Shown in pieces: positions 51,161-60,134 of a stretch of 64,000 bases of DNA (its first letter is position 1; every line of letters begins with the position of its first letter). A program made the position numbers and the translations under genes. The DNA is from ZYF759 sp046297455 (lineage in GTDB: Bacteria; Pseudomonadota; Alphaproteobacteria; Rhizobiales; Rhizobiaceae), in the NCBI GenBank assembly GCA_046297455.1, contig JBKBIT010000016.1:1-64000 (forward strand), written 5' to 3'. Below the pieces are notes generated by a model. It was not told the origin of the DNA. It made no database searches and saw only the letters and a list, made by a program, of their open reading frames with translations.

Positions 51161-51961
51161 ATGACGCGCGCTGCCCTGTTCACCCCCTTTGAGTTGATCG
51201 ACGGCGACCGAGCCCGCGGCATTGTCTGCATCGCCGACCATGCCCGACGCGATCTTCCGGAGGAGTATGGCTCGCTTGGCTTGCCCGAGGCCGAATTCGA
51301 GCGCCACATCGCCTATGACATAGGTGTCGAGGCGGTGACGCAGGGTCTGGCCGAGGCCCTTCGCGTGCCGGCCATCCTGGCCACTTTTTCGCGACTGTTG
51401 ATCGATCCCAATCGCGGCGAGGACGACCCGACCCTGATCCGCCAGCTTTATGATGGCACGATCGTGCCGGGCAATTATCCGATGCCGGAGGCGGAGCGTG
51501 AGCGACGACTGGCCAATTTTCACCGCCCCTATCACGATGCCGTGTCGTCGCTGGTCAAGTCGGTGGCCACTGCCAGCGGCAAGCCGCCTTTCATTGTGTC
51601 GATCCATTCCTTCACACCCTCGATGCAGGGCATTGCCCGGCCGTGGCATGCAGGTGTCCTCTGGGACAAGGACGACCGCGCAGCGCGGCCGTTGATCGAC
51701 ATGCTGTCGGCTCAGCCCGGGCTGGTCGTCGGCGACAACGAACCGTATGACGGTGCCTTGCGCGGCGACACCATGTTTCGCCACGCCATCGTCAATGGTT
51801 ATGCGCATGTGCTGATCGAGATCCGCCAGGATCTCGTCGCCGATCAGCAGGGCGTTGCGGAATGGGTGAAGCGCCTCGCCCCCATTCTTGAAGCGATCGA
51901 CGCTTTGCCCGACATACACGAGGTGAGGCGGCTCGGCTCACGCACCGGGCCGGTGGATTGA
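51161..51961 (+). CDS. N-formylglutamate amidohydrolase family protein
   Basis: 266 residues. VCIADHARRDLPEEYG, RLLIDPNRGEDDPTLI, FIVSIHSFTPSMQG and the C-terminal VLIEIRQDLVADQQG are FGase-family motifs; H and E residues bind the metal. It hydrolyses N-formyl or related amides, but the histidine-degradation neighbours of the classical enzyme are absent, so the substrate is open. ATG 51161 preferred; the frame extends upstream without support. Followed 12 bases later by DUF1244. Confidence 0.87.
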   Translation: MTRAALFTPFELIDGDRARGIVCIADHARRDLPEEYGSLGLPEAEFERHIAYDIGVEAVTQGLAEALRVPAILATFSRLLIDPNRGEDDPTLIRQLYDGTIVPGNYPMPEAERERRLANFHRPYHDAVSSLVKSVATASGKPPFIVSIHSFTPSMQGIARPWHAGVLWDKDDRAARPLIDMLSAQPGLVVGDNEPYDGALRGDTMFRHAIVNGYAHVLIEIRQDLVADQQGVAEWVKRLAPILEAIDALPDIHEVRRLGSRTGPVD

Positions 51962-51973
51962 CAGGAGGATCAG

Positions 51974-52282
51974 ATGCCCGACCTTTCGCCCGAAGAACAG
52001 CGCGACCTCGAAGCTGCCGCCTTTCGGCGGCTTGTCGCGCATCTGCGCGAACGTACGGATGTGCAGAATATCGACATGATGAACCTGGCGGGCTTCTGCC
52101 GGAACTGCCTTTCCAACTGGTACAAGGATGCCGCCGAGGAGAAGGGCATCACGCTGTCCAAGGACGAATCCCGGGAGATCGTCTACGGCATGCCCTATCA
52201 GGAGTGGCGCGAAAAACACCAGCGCGAGGCCAGCCAGGAGCAGCTTCAGGCATTTGAGGATAACCGTCCCAAGGACCATTGA
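51974..52282 (+). CDS. DUF1244 family protein
   Basis: 102 residues. DVQNIDMMNLAGFCRNCLSNWYKDAAEEKG is the family signature with a CxxC pair, followed by GMPYQEWREKHQ. Small, soluble, conserved across Alphaproteobacteria; unknown function. It stands 12 bases after the amidohydrolase (AGGAGG ribosome binding site) and before gapR. Confidence 0.92.
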   Translation: MPDLSPEEQRDLEAAAFRRLVAHLRERTDVQNIDMMNLAGFCRNCLSNWYKDAAEEKGITLSKDESREIVYGMPYQEWREKHQREASQEQLQAFEDNRPKDH

Positions 52283-52369
52283 CGCCGCTTACGCCGTGGG
52301 GCAACGAGACGCCACCGAGACCGCGCGCAGGCGCCATCCTCCTTCCTATCCTTTTAGCGGAGTGCCTTC

Positions 52370-52633
52370 ATGGCTGACGATATCACCCAGGAATCCTCAC
52401 AGACCGTGGCTGCCGGCCAGTTGCGCGCCTTCATCGAGCGCATCGAGCGACTGGAGGAGGAAAAGAAGACGATTTCCGACGACATCAAGGAAGTCTTTGC
52501 CGAGGCAAAGGGCACCGGCTTCGACACCAAGGCCATGCGCACCATCATCCGCCTTCGCAAGAAGGAACAGGCCGAGCGCGAAGAGGAAGAGGCAATGCTA
52601 GACCTCTACAAGGCTGCTCTTGGTATGGTCTGA
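52370..52633 (+). CDS. gapR: Nucleoid-associated protein GapR (DUF2312)
   Basis: 87 residues. AAGQLRAFIERIERLEEEKKTI, DIKEVFAEAKGTGFDTKAM and MLDLYKAALGM align with Caulobacter GapR, a tetrameric coiled-coil clamp that binds overtwisted DNA ahead of replication and transcription and aids topoisomerases. The basic stretch RLRKKEQAEREEE at the end of the coil faces DNA. Good distance from DUF1244; its own promoter in the 87-base gap is likely. Confidence 0.93.
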   Translation: MADDITQESSQTVAAGQLRAFIERIERLEEEKKTISDDIKEVFAEAKGTGFDTKAMRTIIRLRKKEQAEREEEEAMLDLYKAALGMV

Positions 52634-52710
52634 CGCGACCGGCGTGACAGGGGCGGGCCTGACGGCCTTGCCCCCGGCGCCGCTTTGAAGCTTCGGGTTG
52701 CGGCGTGGCC

Positions 52711-53616
52711 ATGGAACTATGGATCCCCATCACCATTGCCGCGGCTTTTCTTCAGAACCTGCGTTCGACGGCGCAGAAGCATCTGAAACGGGTCATGGGC
52801 ACCACCGGTGCCACCTTCGTGCGCTTCGGGTTCGGGCTGCCCTTCGCGGCACTCTTTCTCCTTGCCCTCCATTATTTCGCGGGGTTCTCCTTCCCTTCTC
52901 TGACTGCGACCTTCGCCGTCTGGGTCGTGGTCGGCGCGATGACCCAGATCGCCGCCACCTTCCTGCTGATCCACCTTTTTTCTTTCCGCAATTTCGCGGT
53001 CGGAACCGCCTATTCGCGGACCGAACCGGTGCAGGCCGCGATTTTTGGCCTGGTCTTCCTGGATGAATTTGCAGGCGCGGGCGGGCTGATTGCCATTGCC
53101 ATCACGGTTATCGGCGTCATGCTGATCTCGGTTTCCCAGGTCTCGATGAATTGGCGCAACCTGGCCTCTTCACTGGTGAGCCGGAACGCTCTGATCGGGC
53201 TTGCCTCGGGCACCTTGTTCGGCATCGCGGCGGTTGCCTATCGGGCGGCATCGCTCTCGCTGGGTGGCCCCAATTTCATGATGCAGGCGGCAACCACGCT
53301 GTTCTTCACCATCCTGCTGCAGACGCTGGTGATGCTGGGTTGGATGCTGTGGCGCGAGCCATCGGAGCTTCGCCGCATCGCGACCGCCTGGAAGCCGTCT
53401 CTGTTCACCGGCTTTGTGGGCGCCACGGCATCTTTTGGCTGGTTCGCTGCGATGACGCTTCAGCAGGCGGCGATCGTCAAGGCGCTGGCCCAGATCGAGA
53501 TGATCTTTGCCTTCGCGTCCTCGGTGTTCTTTTTCAAGGAGCGCATCAACGCCAGGGAACTGTCGGGATGCCTGCTGATCGTGGCCGGCATCGTGGCGCT
53601 GGTGATGTTCGGCTAG
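52711..53616 (+). CDS. EamA/DMT family membrane transporter
   Basis: 301 residues with ten hydrophobic helices in two EamA repeats. TAQKHLKRVMGTTGATFVRFGFGLP and VGTAYSRTEPVQAAIFGLVFLDE belong to the first, GFVGATASFGWFAAMTLQQAAIVKALAQIE with FFFKERIN to the second. Substrate not predictable. A GTG at 52705 two codons earlier is an alternative start. A bidirectional hairpin terminator follows. Confidence 0.87.
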   Translation: MELWIPITIAAAFLQNLRSTAQKHLKRVMGTTGATFVRFGFGLPFAALFLLALHYFAGFSFPSLTATFAVWVVVGAMTQIAATFLLIHLFSFRNFAVGTAYSRTEPVQAAIFGLVFLDEFAGAGGLIAIAITVIGVMLISVSQVSMNWRNLASSLVSRNALIGLASGTLFGIAAVAYRAASLSLGGPNFMMQAATTLFFTILLQTLVMLGWMLWREPSELRRIATAWKPSLFTGFVGATASFGWFAAMTLQQAAIVKALAQIEMIFAFASSVFFFKERINARELSGCLLIVAGIVALVMFG

Positions 53617-53631
53617 CCGCATTGATGACAA

Positions 53632-53655
53632 ATCCCGCGCCGCGAGGCGCGGGAT
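53632..53655. terminator. Bidirectional hairpin terminator between the EamA and cold-shock genes
   Basis: Stem ATCCCGCGCC/GGCGCGGGAT (53632-53641 and 53646-53655), loop GCGA. On the plus strand GTCTTTG follows, on the minus strand TTGTCA. It lies between the ends of the convergent genes. Confidence 0.75.
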
Positions 53656-53683
53656 GTCTTTGAAACTGACCCCGCGAGGTTGG

Positions 53684-54280
53684 CTAGTCCGCCTGAACCG
53701 ATCGCGCTTCCGGGCCTCTCTTGCCCTCGACATAACGAACGGTCACGGGCTGGCCCTCGGCAAGCGAGGAGATGCCGGAAGCGTTCAGTGCCGTCACATG
53801 GACAAAGATGTCCTTGCCGCCATCGGCACGGCCGATAAAGCCGAAGCCCTTCTCGGCATTGTACCATTTGACGGTTCCGGCGGTTTCCACCTCCGGGCCT
53901 TCGGCCATGGGTGGGCTACGGCGCTGGGGCGCGCGCGCTGCCGGAGCGGTGGGCTGCGAGAGGACTTCGGTGATGCTGGTCACGTTCAGTCCCTTGGGCC
54001 CGGTCTCGATCACCGCACGCAGGCGCGCGCCTTCGGCGATGCTACTGAGACCGGCTGCCTCCAACTGCCTGATATGGAGGAATGCCTTGTCGCCGACGGC
54101 CGGCTGAACGAAGCCGAACCCCTTGGCTTCGTTGAACCAGAGTACGTCGACTTCGACGGATTCCGATTGGCTCGGGGCCGGCTGGCGGCTGAAAAAGCTG
54201 GGCTCCTGATAGTCGCTGGGGCCTTCATCTCCCCATTCGCTCCCTCGCGAGCCTCGTCTGTTGCTGCGGTGCTTTGCCAT
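53684..54280 (-). CDS. Two-domain cold-shock protein
   Basis: 198 residues. A basic, Ser/Gly-rich N-terminus (1-40) precedes two complete cold-shock domains: about 42-108 (VLWFNEAKGFGFVQ with KAFLHI) and about 131-196 (TVKWYNAEKGFGFI with DIFVHV). Both RNP motifs are intact, so both domains should bind single-stranded RNA or DNA. Dual CSD proteins are common in Rhizobiales. Upstream on the minus strand a CTTGAC -35-like element lies near 54410-54415, leaving a long 5' leader, as in other cold-shock genes. Confidence 0.93.
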   Translation of the reverse strand: MAKHRSNRRGSRGSEWGDEGPSDYQEPSFFSRQPAPSQSESVEVDVLWFNEAKGFGFVQPAVGDKAFLHIRQLEAAGLSSIAEGARLRAVIETGPKGLNVTSITEVLSQPTAPAARAPQRRSPPMAEGPEVETAGTVKWYNAEKGFGFIGRADGGKDIFVHVTALNASGISSLAEGQPVTVRYVEGKRGPEARSVQAD

Positions 54281-54537
54281 GTGGTGATCGCTGTCTTCTC
54301 GGCTCTTCGTCTGGTTGCGGACACTGTTCCGCGAATTTCCACGTTGTCACAGTTTCGCGGACCCAATGTCCATTCCTTGACCGCCTGCAAATCTGAAAAC
54401 GGGAAACCCGTCAAGCGGTGTGGCGAGAATGGTCAATAGGTTTCGGCGATCCGATCATTCGTGGATACTGCAGCATAACACGGATTTTGCCGAACGTCGC
54501 GACCTCTTGTGCGGGATGTCCGGTCGAATGCCATGCC

Positions 54538-55605
54538 TCATGGCACAAGGACCGTTTCGCCGATTGTCATGACCCGCGTGTCCACCCGCAACTCACGCCC
54601 GGCTGCCAGGAACCGGCTCGCTGCCTCCTGCGGCCGCTCCGGCGACAGGGCAAAAGTGCCCCAATGGATGCCGATCGCCTTTCGCGCTCTGACATCGCGC
54701 GCGATCATCGCCGCTTCCTCCGGGTTGGCATGCATGTCGGCAACCAGTTCTCGCGGCTCGAAGGCGCCCATCGGCACCAGCAGCAGGTCGAACGGGCCGT
54801 GGATGCGGCCGATCTCCCTGAATGTCGGCCCATAGCCCGTATCGCCGATGAAGAGGATTTTCTTGCGTCCGTCGGTGATGATCCAGGAGACCGCTTCGCC
54901 CGATTTGACCGCTGCAACGTTGCGTCTTGTCTCGTGATAGGCGTGGACGGCGGTTATGCCCAGCGAGCCAATGCGGGCTGTTTCTCCAAGATGCAGCTCA
55001 TTCACGCTTGGATAGCCGGCCCCGACCACGGTGCTGGCCACGCCCTCGGGCAGGAAGATGTCGGCATCTGGAAAGCGCCGCGCCAGCGCATTTATCGTTG
55101 GCGTGTGGAGGTGGTCGTAATCCCCATGCGACAGAATGATACCGTCGATTTCGGGCAAATGCTCGACCCTGACTGGGTTGTCGACCAGTCTGGTCGGCAG
55201 AGGGCTGATTGCCGATATCTGGGGTTCCAGGACCGGATCGGTCAAAAGGCACCGGCCGCCGATATGGATGATGGCGGCGGAATGGCCAAGCCAGGTGACG
55301 GAGGGCCTGTTGCCGCTGCAGGCCCGTTTGACCCTCGCGATGGCATCGTCGGCCACCTCGGCTGGGTCGTCGATGCCCCAACTATAGCTGCCGGTGGCCA
55401 GGCCGGCGTGATGGACCGTCAGTCCCAATGTCCTCAACGGTTGTGGGAGTAGTCGCTCGTCCTGCACAACGGCGCCATTTTCTGCCGTCACGCAGCCCGC
55501 CAGGAAGGCAGGAAGAACCAGAATGGCTAAAACGAAGGACAGCCATCGTCTCTTGGGACGAAGCTGCGTCGAAATACGCGCCAAAATCAATGCGGATTCC
55601 CCCAA
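54538..55605 (-). CDS. MBL-fold lipoprotein (NAPE-PLD / UlaG-like)
   Basis: 355 residues. FVLAILVLPAFLAGC is a lipoprotein signal (lipobox LAGC). VTWLGHSAAIIHIGGRCLLTDPVL and the zinc motif HGDYDHLH are canonical MBL features, with later ligands FIGDTGYG and GIHWGTF. The NAPE-PLD-like group cleaves phosphodiester or similar bonds, probably in the envelope. Unlike the exported MBL at 31780, its metal ligands look complete. Divergent from nspC, 291 bases away; I saw no other feature in that gap. Confidence 0.87.
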   Translation of the reverse strand: MGESALILARISTQLRPKRRWLSFVLAILVLPAFLAGCVTAENGAVVQDERLLPQPLRTLGLTVHHAGLATGSYSWGIDDPAEVADDAIARVKRACSGNRPSVTWLGHSAAIIHIGGRCLLTDPVLEPQISAISPLPTRLVDNPVRVEHLPEIDGIILSHGDYDHLHTPTINALARRFPDADIFLPEGVASTVVGAGYPSVNELHLGETARIGSLGITAVHAYHETRRNVAAVKSGEAVSWIITDGRKKILFIGDTGYGPTFREIGRIHGPFDLLLVPMGAFEPRELVADMHANPEEAAMIARDVRARKAIGIHWGTFALSPERPQEAASRFLAAGRELRVDTRVMTIGETVLVP

Positions 55606-55896
55606 AACCCGGCCGCCTCATACTTGGTGTTTTGAGGTCGAAGCGGCACGAGCGCCCCCACGGCATTGTCGATCACCCCGCTTTACGCAGCTGTAAACTA
55701 TCAGATGACTCTCGTTTGCGCTCAAGGGAATTCGGAACCAGGCTCATAGATTGTCGTTTCCCAGGAACGATGGCCGTTGGGGCGACACTGTTGCGGCCAA
55801 GGCCGCTTATCGCTACTAAGCCCGGCGATTGCCGTCATGACATAGTCGCATGGCAGCGCCATATTCCTCCGAACCCGAAAGCCGGCGAAGTCGAGC

Positions 55897-56994
55897 ATGG
55901 ACAAGACGCCTTATTACCTGATCGATCGTGAAAAGCTCCTGCGAAACATGGCGGTGATGGATCGCGTCCGCGCGGAAAGCGGCGCAAAGACGCTGTTGGC
56001 GCTCAAATGCTTCGCCACCTGGTGCGTGTTCGACACGATGAGCCGGCACATGGACGGCACGACATCCTCGTCACTTAACGAAGTGAGGCTCGGCCGCGAG
56101 AAGTTCGGCGGCGAGACGCATGCCTATTCGGTGGCCTATGCGGATCACGAGATCGACGAGGTTGTGAGCCACGCCGACAAGATCATATTCAATTCCATCA
56201 GCCAGTTGGAGCGTTTCTCCGAGCAGTCCAAGGGTATCGTGCGCGGTCTGCGTCTCAATCCCGGCGTCAGCAGTTCGGATTTCGATCTGGCGGACCCGTC
56301 GCGGCCGTTTTCCCGGCTCGGCGAATGGGATGCCTCGAAAGTCGAGGCGGTTCTGGACAAGATCACCGGCTTCATGGTGCACAATAATTGCGAGAACGAG
56401 GATTTTGCTCATTTCGACCGGCTGCTTTCGGAGGTCGAGGCCCGCTTCGGGCATCTGTTCGAAAAGGTCGAGTGGGTCAGCCTGGGCGGCGGCATCCATT
56501 TCACCGGCAAGGATTATCCGCTCGGCGATTTCTGCGCGCGGTTGAAGCGGTTTGCGGAGCGCTACGGCGTCCAGGTCTATCTGGAGCCGGGCGAGGCGGC
56601 GATCACCGGCACCACCACGCTGGAGGTGACGGTTCTCGACACGCTGTTCAACGGCAAGAATCTCGCCATTGTCGATTCCTCGACCGAAGCGCACATGCTC
56701 GATCTGTTGATCTATCGGCAGAGCGCCAAGATGGCGCCGAACGAGGGTCCGCACGAATACATGATCTGTGGCAAGTCGTGCCTGGCTGGCGATATTTTCG
56801 GCGAATTCCGCTTTCCCGACGAGCTGAAGCCCGGCGATCGTCTCTCCATTCAGGATGCCGCTGGCTACACCATGGTGAAGAAAAACTGGTTCAATGGCGT
56901 CGCCATGCCAGCCATTGCCATTCGCGAGAAGGACGGCACCATCGTGCCCGTCCGCAGCTTCGATTACGAGGATTACGCGGCAAGCCTCTCCTGA
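55897..56994 (+). CDS. nspC: Carboxynorspermidine / carboxyspermidine decarboxylase
   Basis: 365 residues, fold-type III PLP enzyme. TLLALKCFATW supplies the PLP lysine K37, LRLNPGVSSSDFDLADPSRPFSRLG is family-specific, and GGGIHFTGKDYP and CGKSCLAGDIFGEFRFP complete the active site. It decarboxylates carboxyspermidine (or carboxynorspermidine) to spermidine. It pairs with the dehydrogenase gene 43 bases downstream: together they make polyamine independently of S-adenosylmethionine decarboxylase. Confidence 0.93.
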   Translation: MDKTPYYLIDREKLLRNMAVMDRVRAESGAKTLLALKCFATWCVFDTMSRHMDGTTSSSLNEVRLGREKFGGETHAYSVAYADHEIDEVVSHADKIIFNSISQLERFSEQSKGIVRGLRLNPGVSSSDFDLADPSRPFSRLGEWDASKVEAVLDKITGFMVHNNCENEDFAHFDRLLSEVEARFGHLFEKVEWVSLGGGIHFTGKDYPLGDFCARLKRFAERYGVQVYLEPGEAAITGTTTLEVTVLDTLFNGKNLAIVDSSTEAHMLDLLIYRQSAKMAPNEGPHEYMICGKSCLAGDIFGEFRFPDELKPGDRLSIQDAAGYTMVKKNWFNGVAMPAIAIREKDGTIVPVRSFDYEDYAASLS

Positions 56995-57037
56995 GGTGAG
57001 CCATCCATCCGCCCGCAACCACACGGAAAGGGGTGAA

Positions 57038-58282
57038 ATGAAGAAGAACGTTCTCATCATCGGCGCCGGCGGCGTCGGCCAGGTCGTGGCCCATAAATGT
57101 GCCCAGAACAACGACGTTCTTGGCGACATTCACATCGCCTCGCGCACGATCAACAAATGCCGCGCCATCGTCGAGAGCGTGCATCTGAAGAAGAACATGA
57201 AACAGCCCGGCATCCTGGAAGCGCACGAACTGGACGCGCTTGATGTCGAGGCGACAAAGGCGCTGATCGACAAGACGGGGGCGCAGATCGTCATCAATGT
57301 CGGCCAGGCCTTCATCAACATGTCGGTTCTGTCGGCCTGCCTGGAGACGGGCGCGGCCTATATGGATACCGCCATCCACGAGGAGCCGGACAAGATCTGC
57401 GAGACGCCGCCATGGTACTCGAATTACGAGTGGAAGCGCCGTGATGCCTGCGCCGAGAAGGGCCTGACTGCCATCCTCGGCGTTGGTTTCGATCCCGGCA
57501 TGGTGAATGCCTATGCCGCGCTCGCCGCGCGCGACTATTTCGATACGATCGACTCCATCGACATCATCGACGTCAATGCCGGCGACCACGGCAAGTATTT
57601 CGCGACGAACTTCGATCCGGAGATCAATTTCCGCGAATTCACCGGCACGGTCTGGTCCTGGCAAAACAGCGAGTGGACCGCCAACAAGATGTTCGAGGTC
57701 GGCAAGGAGTGGGACTTGCCGGTGGTCGGCAAGCGCCAGACCTACATGACCGGGCACGACGAGATTCACTCGCTGCAGCGCAATCTCGACGTGCCCAACA
57801 TCCGATTCTGGATGGGGTTCGGCGAACGCTACATCACCGTCTTCACGGTGCTGAAGAACCTCGGGCTCTTGTCCGAGCAGCCCGTAACCACCGCGGAAGG
57901 TCTCGAAGTCGTTCCGCTCAAGGTGGTCAAGGCAGTGTTGCCAGATCCGTCCTCGCTGGCACCGAACTACACCGGCAAGACCTGCATCGGCGATCTGGTC
58001 AAGGGCAAGAAGGATGGCAAGGACCGCGAGGTCTTCATCTATAATGTGGCCGATCATGCCGAAGCCTACGCGGAGGTCGGCAGCCAGGCGATCTCGTATA
58101 CGGCCGGCGTGCCGCCGGTGGCCGCTGCCATGCTGATCGCCGACGGCACCTGGGATCCGGGCACCATGGTCAATGTGGAAGAATTGGACCCGCGCCCCTT
58201 CCTCGCTGTCCTGAACCGGATCGGCTTGCCGACACGGATCAAGGAAGGCGACAAGGACGAGGCCTTCACCTACGAAGGGTGA
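57038..58282 (+). CDS. Carboxynorspermidine / carboxyspermidine dehydrogenase (saccharopine dehydrogenase family)
   Basis: 414 residues. KKNVLIIGAGGVGQVVAHKCA is the NADPH-binding Rossmann start; GFDPGMVNAYAALAARDYF and DVNAGDHGKYFATNFDPEIN are typical of the family. It condenses a diamine such as putrescine with aspartate semialdehyde and reduces the product, giving NspC its substrate. The ATG follows GGGGTG. The pair ends at a strong terminator. Confidence 0.92.
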   Translation: MKKNVLIIGAGGVGQVVAHKCAQNNDVLGDIHIASRTINKCRAIVESVHLKKNMKQPGILEAHELDALDVEATKALIDKTGAQIVINVGQAFINMSVLSACLETGAAYMDTAIHEEPDKICETPPWYSNYEWKRRDACAEKGLTAILGVGFDPGMVNAYAALAARDYFDTIDSIDIIDVNAGDHGKYFATNFDPEINFREFTGTVWSWQNSEWTANKMFEVGKEWDLPVVGKRQTYMTGHDEIHSLQRNLDVPNIRFWMGFGERYITVFTVLKNLGLLSEQPVTTAEGLEVVPLKVVKAVLPDPSSLAPNYTGKTCIGDLVKGKKDGKDREVFIYNVADHAEAYAEVGSQAISYTAGVPPVAAAMLIADGTWDPGTMVNVEELDPRPFLAVLNRIGLPTRIKEGDKDEAFTYEG

Positions 58283-58306
58283 TGCCGGTCCTTCCTGACA
58301 TGACAA

Positions 58307-58338
58307 AGCCGACGATCGCGAGATCGTCGGCTCTTTTG
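58307..58338 (+). terminator. Rho-independent terminator after the polyamine operon
   Basis: Perfect 11-bp stem AGCCGACGATC/GATCGTCGGCT (58307-58317 and 58322-58332), loop GCGA, followed by CTTTTGTT. It lies between the convergent dehydrogenase and rhlE and may work in both directions. Confidence 0.9.
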
Positions 58339-58378
58339 TTGCTCAGGTACGATTCCCGCCGCCAGGGCGGGAAGGGAT

Positions 58379-59722
58379 TTATGCCGCGGCGCGCTGGCGA
58401 CGCGGACGGCGGCGCTTGTTACGCGCGGGATGCTGCTGCTCGCCCTGCTTTTGTCCGGAGCGCGCTTCACCTGCCTTCTGGCCGGCGGATTTGGTCGGGG
58501 AAGTCCGCATGCGCGGACCGTTGCCCGGCCGCTGGCGCTGAGCGTCGCGACGCTCCTTCGATGCCTCGTCGGCGGCCTGTGCCGCGGCCTGCCGGCTTGG
58601 CTCCGTGCCGCCGGCGACCTCAAGCGCGATGCCCGTCAGCTTTTCAATGCCCCGCAGAAGGTGCATCTCCGCCGCCGAGCAGAATGCCACGGCCTTGCCT
58701 TCGGCACCTGCGCGCGCAGTGCGGCCGATCCGGTGGACATAGGATTCGGCAACTTCAGGCAGATCGAAATTGTAGACGTGGGATACGCCTGGAATGTCGA
58801 TGCCGCGCGCGGCGACGTCCGTCGCCACCAGTACGCGGATTTCGCCGTCGCGGAACGCTTTGATGGCGCGCTCGCGTTGGCCCTGGCTCTTGTTGCCGTG
58901 AATGGAAGCCGCTGCGAGACCCTCCTTGACGAGGTTCTTCATCAGCTTTTCCGCTCCGTGCTTCGTGCGGGCGAAAACCAGCGAAAGATCGCCGGGACGC
59001 TGCTTCAGAAGATTGATCAGAAGCCCTGTCTTGGCGCGCTGGTCGACGTAGTGGACTGACTGGGCGATGAGGTCGGCCGTGCGGCCGGGTGGGGAGGCCT
59101 CTACGCGCACCGGATCGGTGAGATAGTCGCGCGACAAATCAGCGATCAGCTTCGGCATGGTCGCCGAAAACAACATCGTCTGTCGCGGCGTGCCGACCAG
59201 CTTGGCAATGCGGCGCAGCGCGTGGATGAAGCCAAGATCCAGCATCTGGTCGGCTTCGTCCAGCACCAGCACCTTGGCCGTGTCCAGGCGAATGGCCTTG
59301 CGCTCAACCAGGTCGAGCAGTCGGCCGGGGGTCGCCACCAGGATGTCGGTGCCACGCTGTAGCGCATTGGTCTGAGCGTTGATCGACTGTCCACCGACCA
59401 CCGCCGTCACCTTCAAATGCGAGTGACGCACGAAGCTGCGAAGGTTGGTTGCGATCTGGTTTACCAGTTCGCGGGTCGGCGCCAGAATCAGCGCGTGGGT
59501 GGCGCGCGGACCAGGCCTGGCGCCATAGGCGGAGAGCTTCTGGATCAGCGGCAGGCCGAACGCGGCTGTCTTGCCGGTACCCGTCTGGGCAAGGCCCATC
59601 AGGTCCCGTCCCTCGAGGAGGAGCGGAATGGCCTGCGCCTGGATCGGTGTCGGCTCGTTGAAGCCAAGTTCCGCGATCGATTTGAGAATGGTGGGCGAAA
59701 GCCCAAGTGTTTCGAATTTCAT
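58379..59722 (-). CDS. rhlE: DEAD-box RNA helicase RhlE-like
   Basis: 447 residues. Q-motif GFNEPTPIQAQAIP, Walker A AQTGTGKT, PTRELVNQ, TPGRLLDL, DEAD in LVLDEADQML, SAT in LFSATMP, VATDVAARGIDIPG and HRIGRTARAGAEG are all present. The 60-residue tail is basic and rich in Gln/Arg (ending RRPRRQRAAA), typical of RhlE used in ribosome assembly and cold adaptation. ATG 59722 fits the family start; the frame extends 44 codons upstream over a basic leader that lacks support. A long leader with a 16-bp palindrome lies upstream. Confidence 0.94.
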   Translation of the reverse strand: MKFETLGLSPTILKSIAELGFNEPTPIQAQAIPLLLEGRDLMGLAQTGTGKTAAFGLPLIQKLSAYGARPGPRATHALILAPTRELVNQIATNLRSFVRHSHLKVTAVVGGQSINAQTNALQRGTDILVATPGRLLDLVERKAIRLDTAKVLVLDEADQMLDLGFIHALRRIAKLVGTPRQTMLFSATMPKLIADLSRDYLTDPVRVEASPPGRTADLIAQSVHYVDQRAKTGLLINLLKQRPGDLSLVFARTKHGAEKLMKNLVKEGLAAASIHGNKSQGQRERAIKAFRDGEIRVLVATDVAARGIDIPGVSHVYNFDLPEVAESYVHRIGRTARAGAEGKAVAFCSAAEMHLLRGIEKLTGIALEVAGGTEPSRQAAAQAADEASKERRDAQRQRPGNGPRMRTSPTKSAGQKAGEARSGQKQGEQQHPARNKRRRPRRQRAAA

Positions 59723-60134
59723 GTCTGATACCTTTCGGGCGGCCGGCGAGAGTTTCGCGGCCGTGAATCTTGGATGACGCGGGCGCTTTGCAAAGCGCTG
59801 CGCGCGTCGTTGCGGTTGCGATCGGGGCGGTTGACCCGGCCCGTTCGTCAGCACCCCGCGTGAATTGGGAACTTGTGGGAGGAAACCGGCTGCAGGAATT
59901 GCGGCCGGTAGTGTGCGCCTTGCCTCTGTCTCATGGTCATGCCGGTAAATCGGGGATCATGGGGGCGGGCTGCTCACGCGGCAGCCGGGCGACGACGGGC
60001 CGTATATCGTGGTTTGGCGCCGACAAGTCAAGCAAATCTCGGGCGGTAGACGGCTTTTCGGCTGTTGCTCTTTACCCAAAGGCTCCTGTCCCCCACCATG
60101 GCACCCGCAATCGAATGAAAGGGAGACCGTGAGA
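59723..60134. promoter_or_regulatory. 412-base divergent region between rhlE and an exported-protein gene
   Basis: Holds no convincing gene. GCGCTTTGCAAAGCGC (59783-59798) is a perfect 16-base palindrome, 61-76 bases upstream of the rhlE ATG, flanked by GACGCG/CGCGTC arms that could extend it into a larger hairpin. This could be a leader structure or operator for rhlE. I found no clear promoter elements. Confidence 0.4.

Noticed and set aside
52645..52690. A terminator after gapR (GGGGC...GCCCC with inner GGCC pairs)
   Set aside because: The stem is interrupted and only GCTTTG follows, so it is too weak to list as a feature.
54418..55452. A 344-codon plus-strand open frame
   Set aside because: Shadow of the MBL lipoprotein on the minus strand, which has a lipobox and HxDxDH-type metal motif.
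56891..58306. A 471-codon minus-strand open frame
   Set aside because: Antisense to the carboxynorspermidine dehydrogenase, which begins with a Rossmann motif.
59770..60132. A 120-codon plus-strand frame between rhlE and the exported protein
   Set aside because: Low-complexity composition, no ribosome binding site and no recognisable domain.
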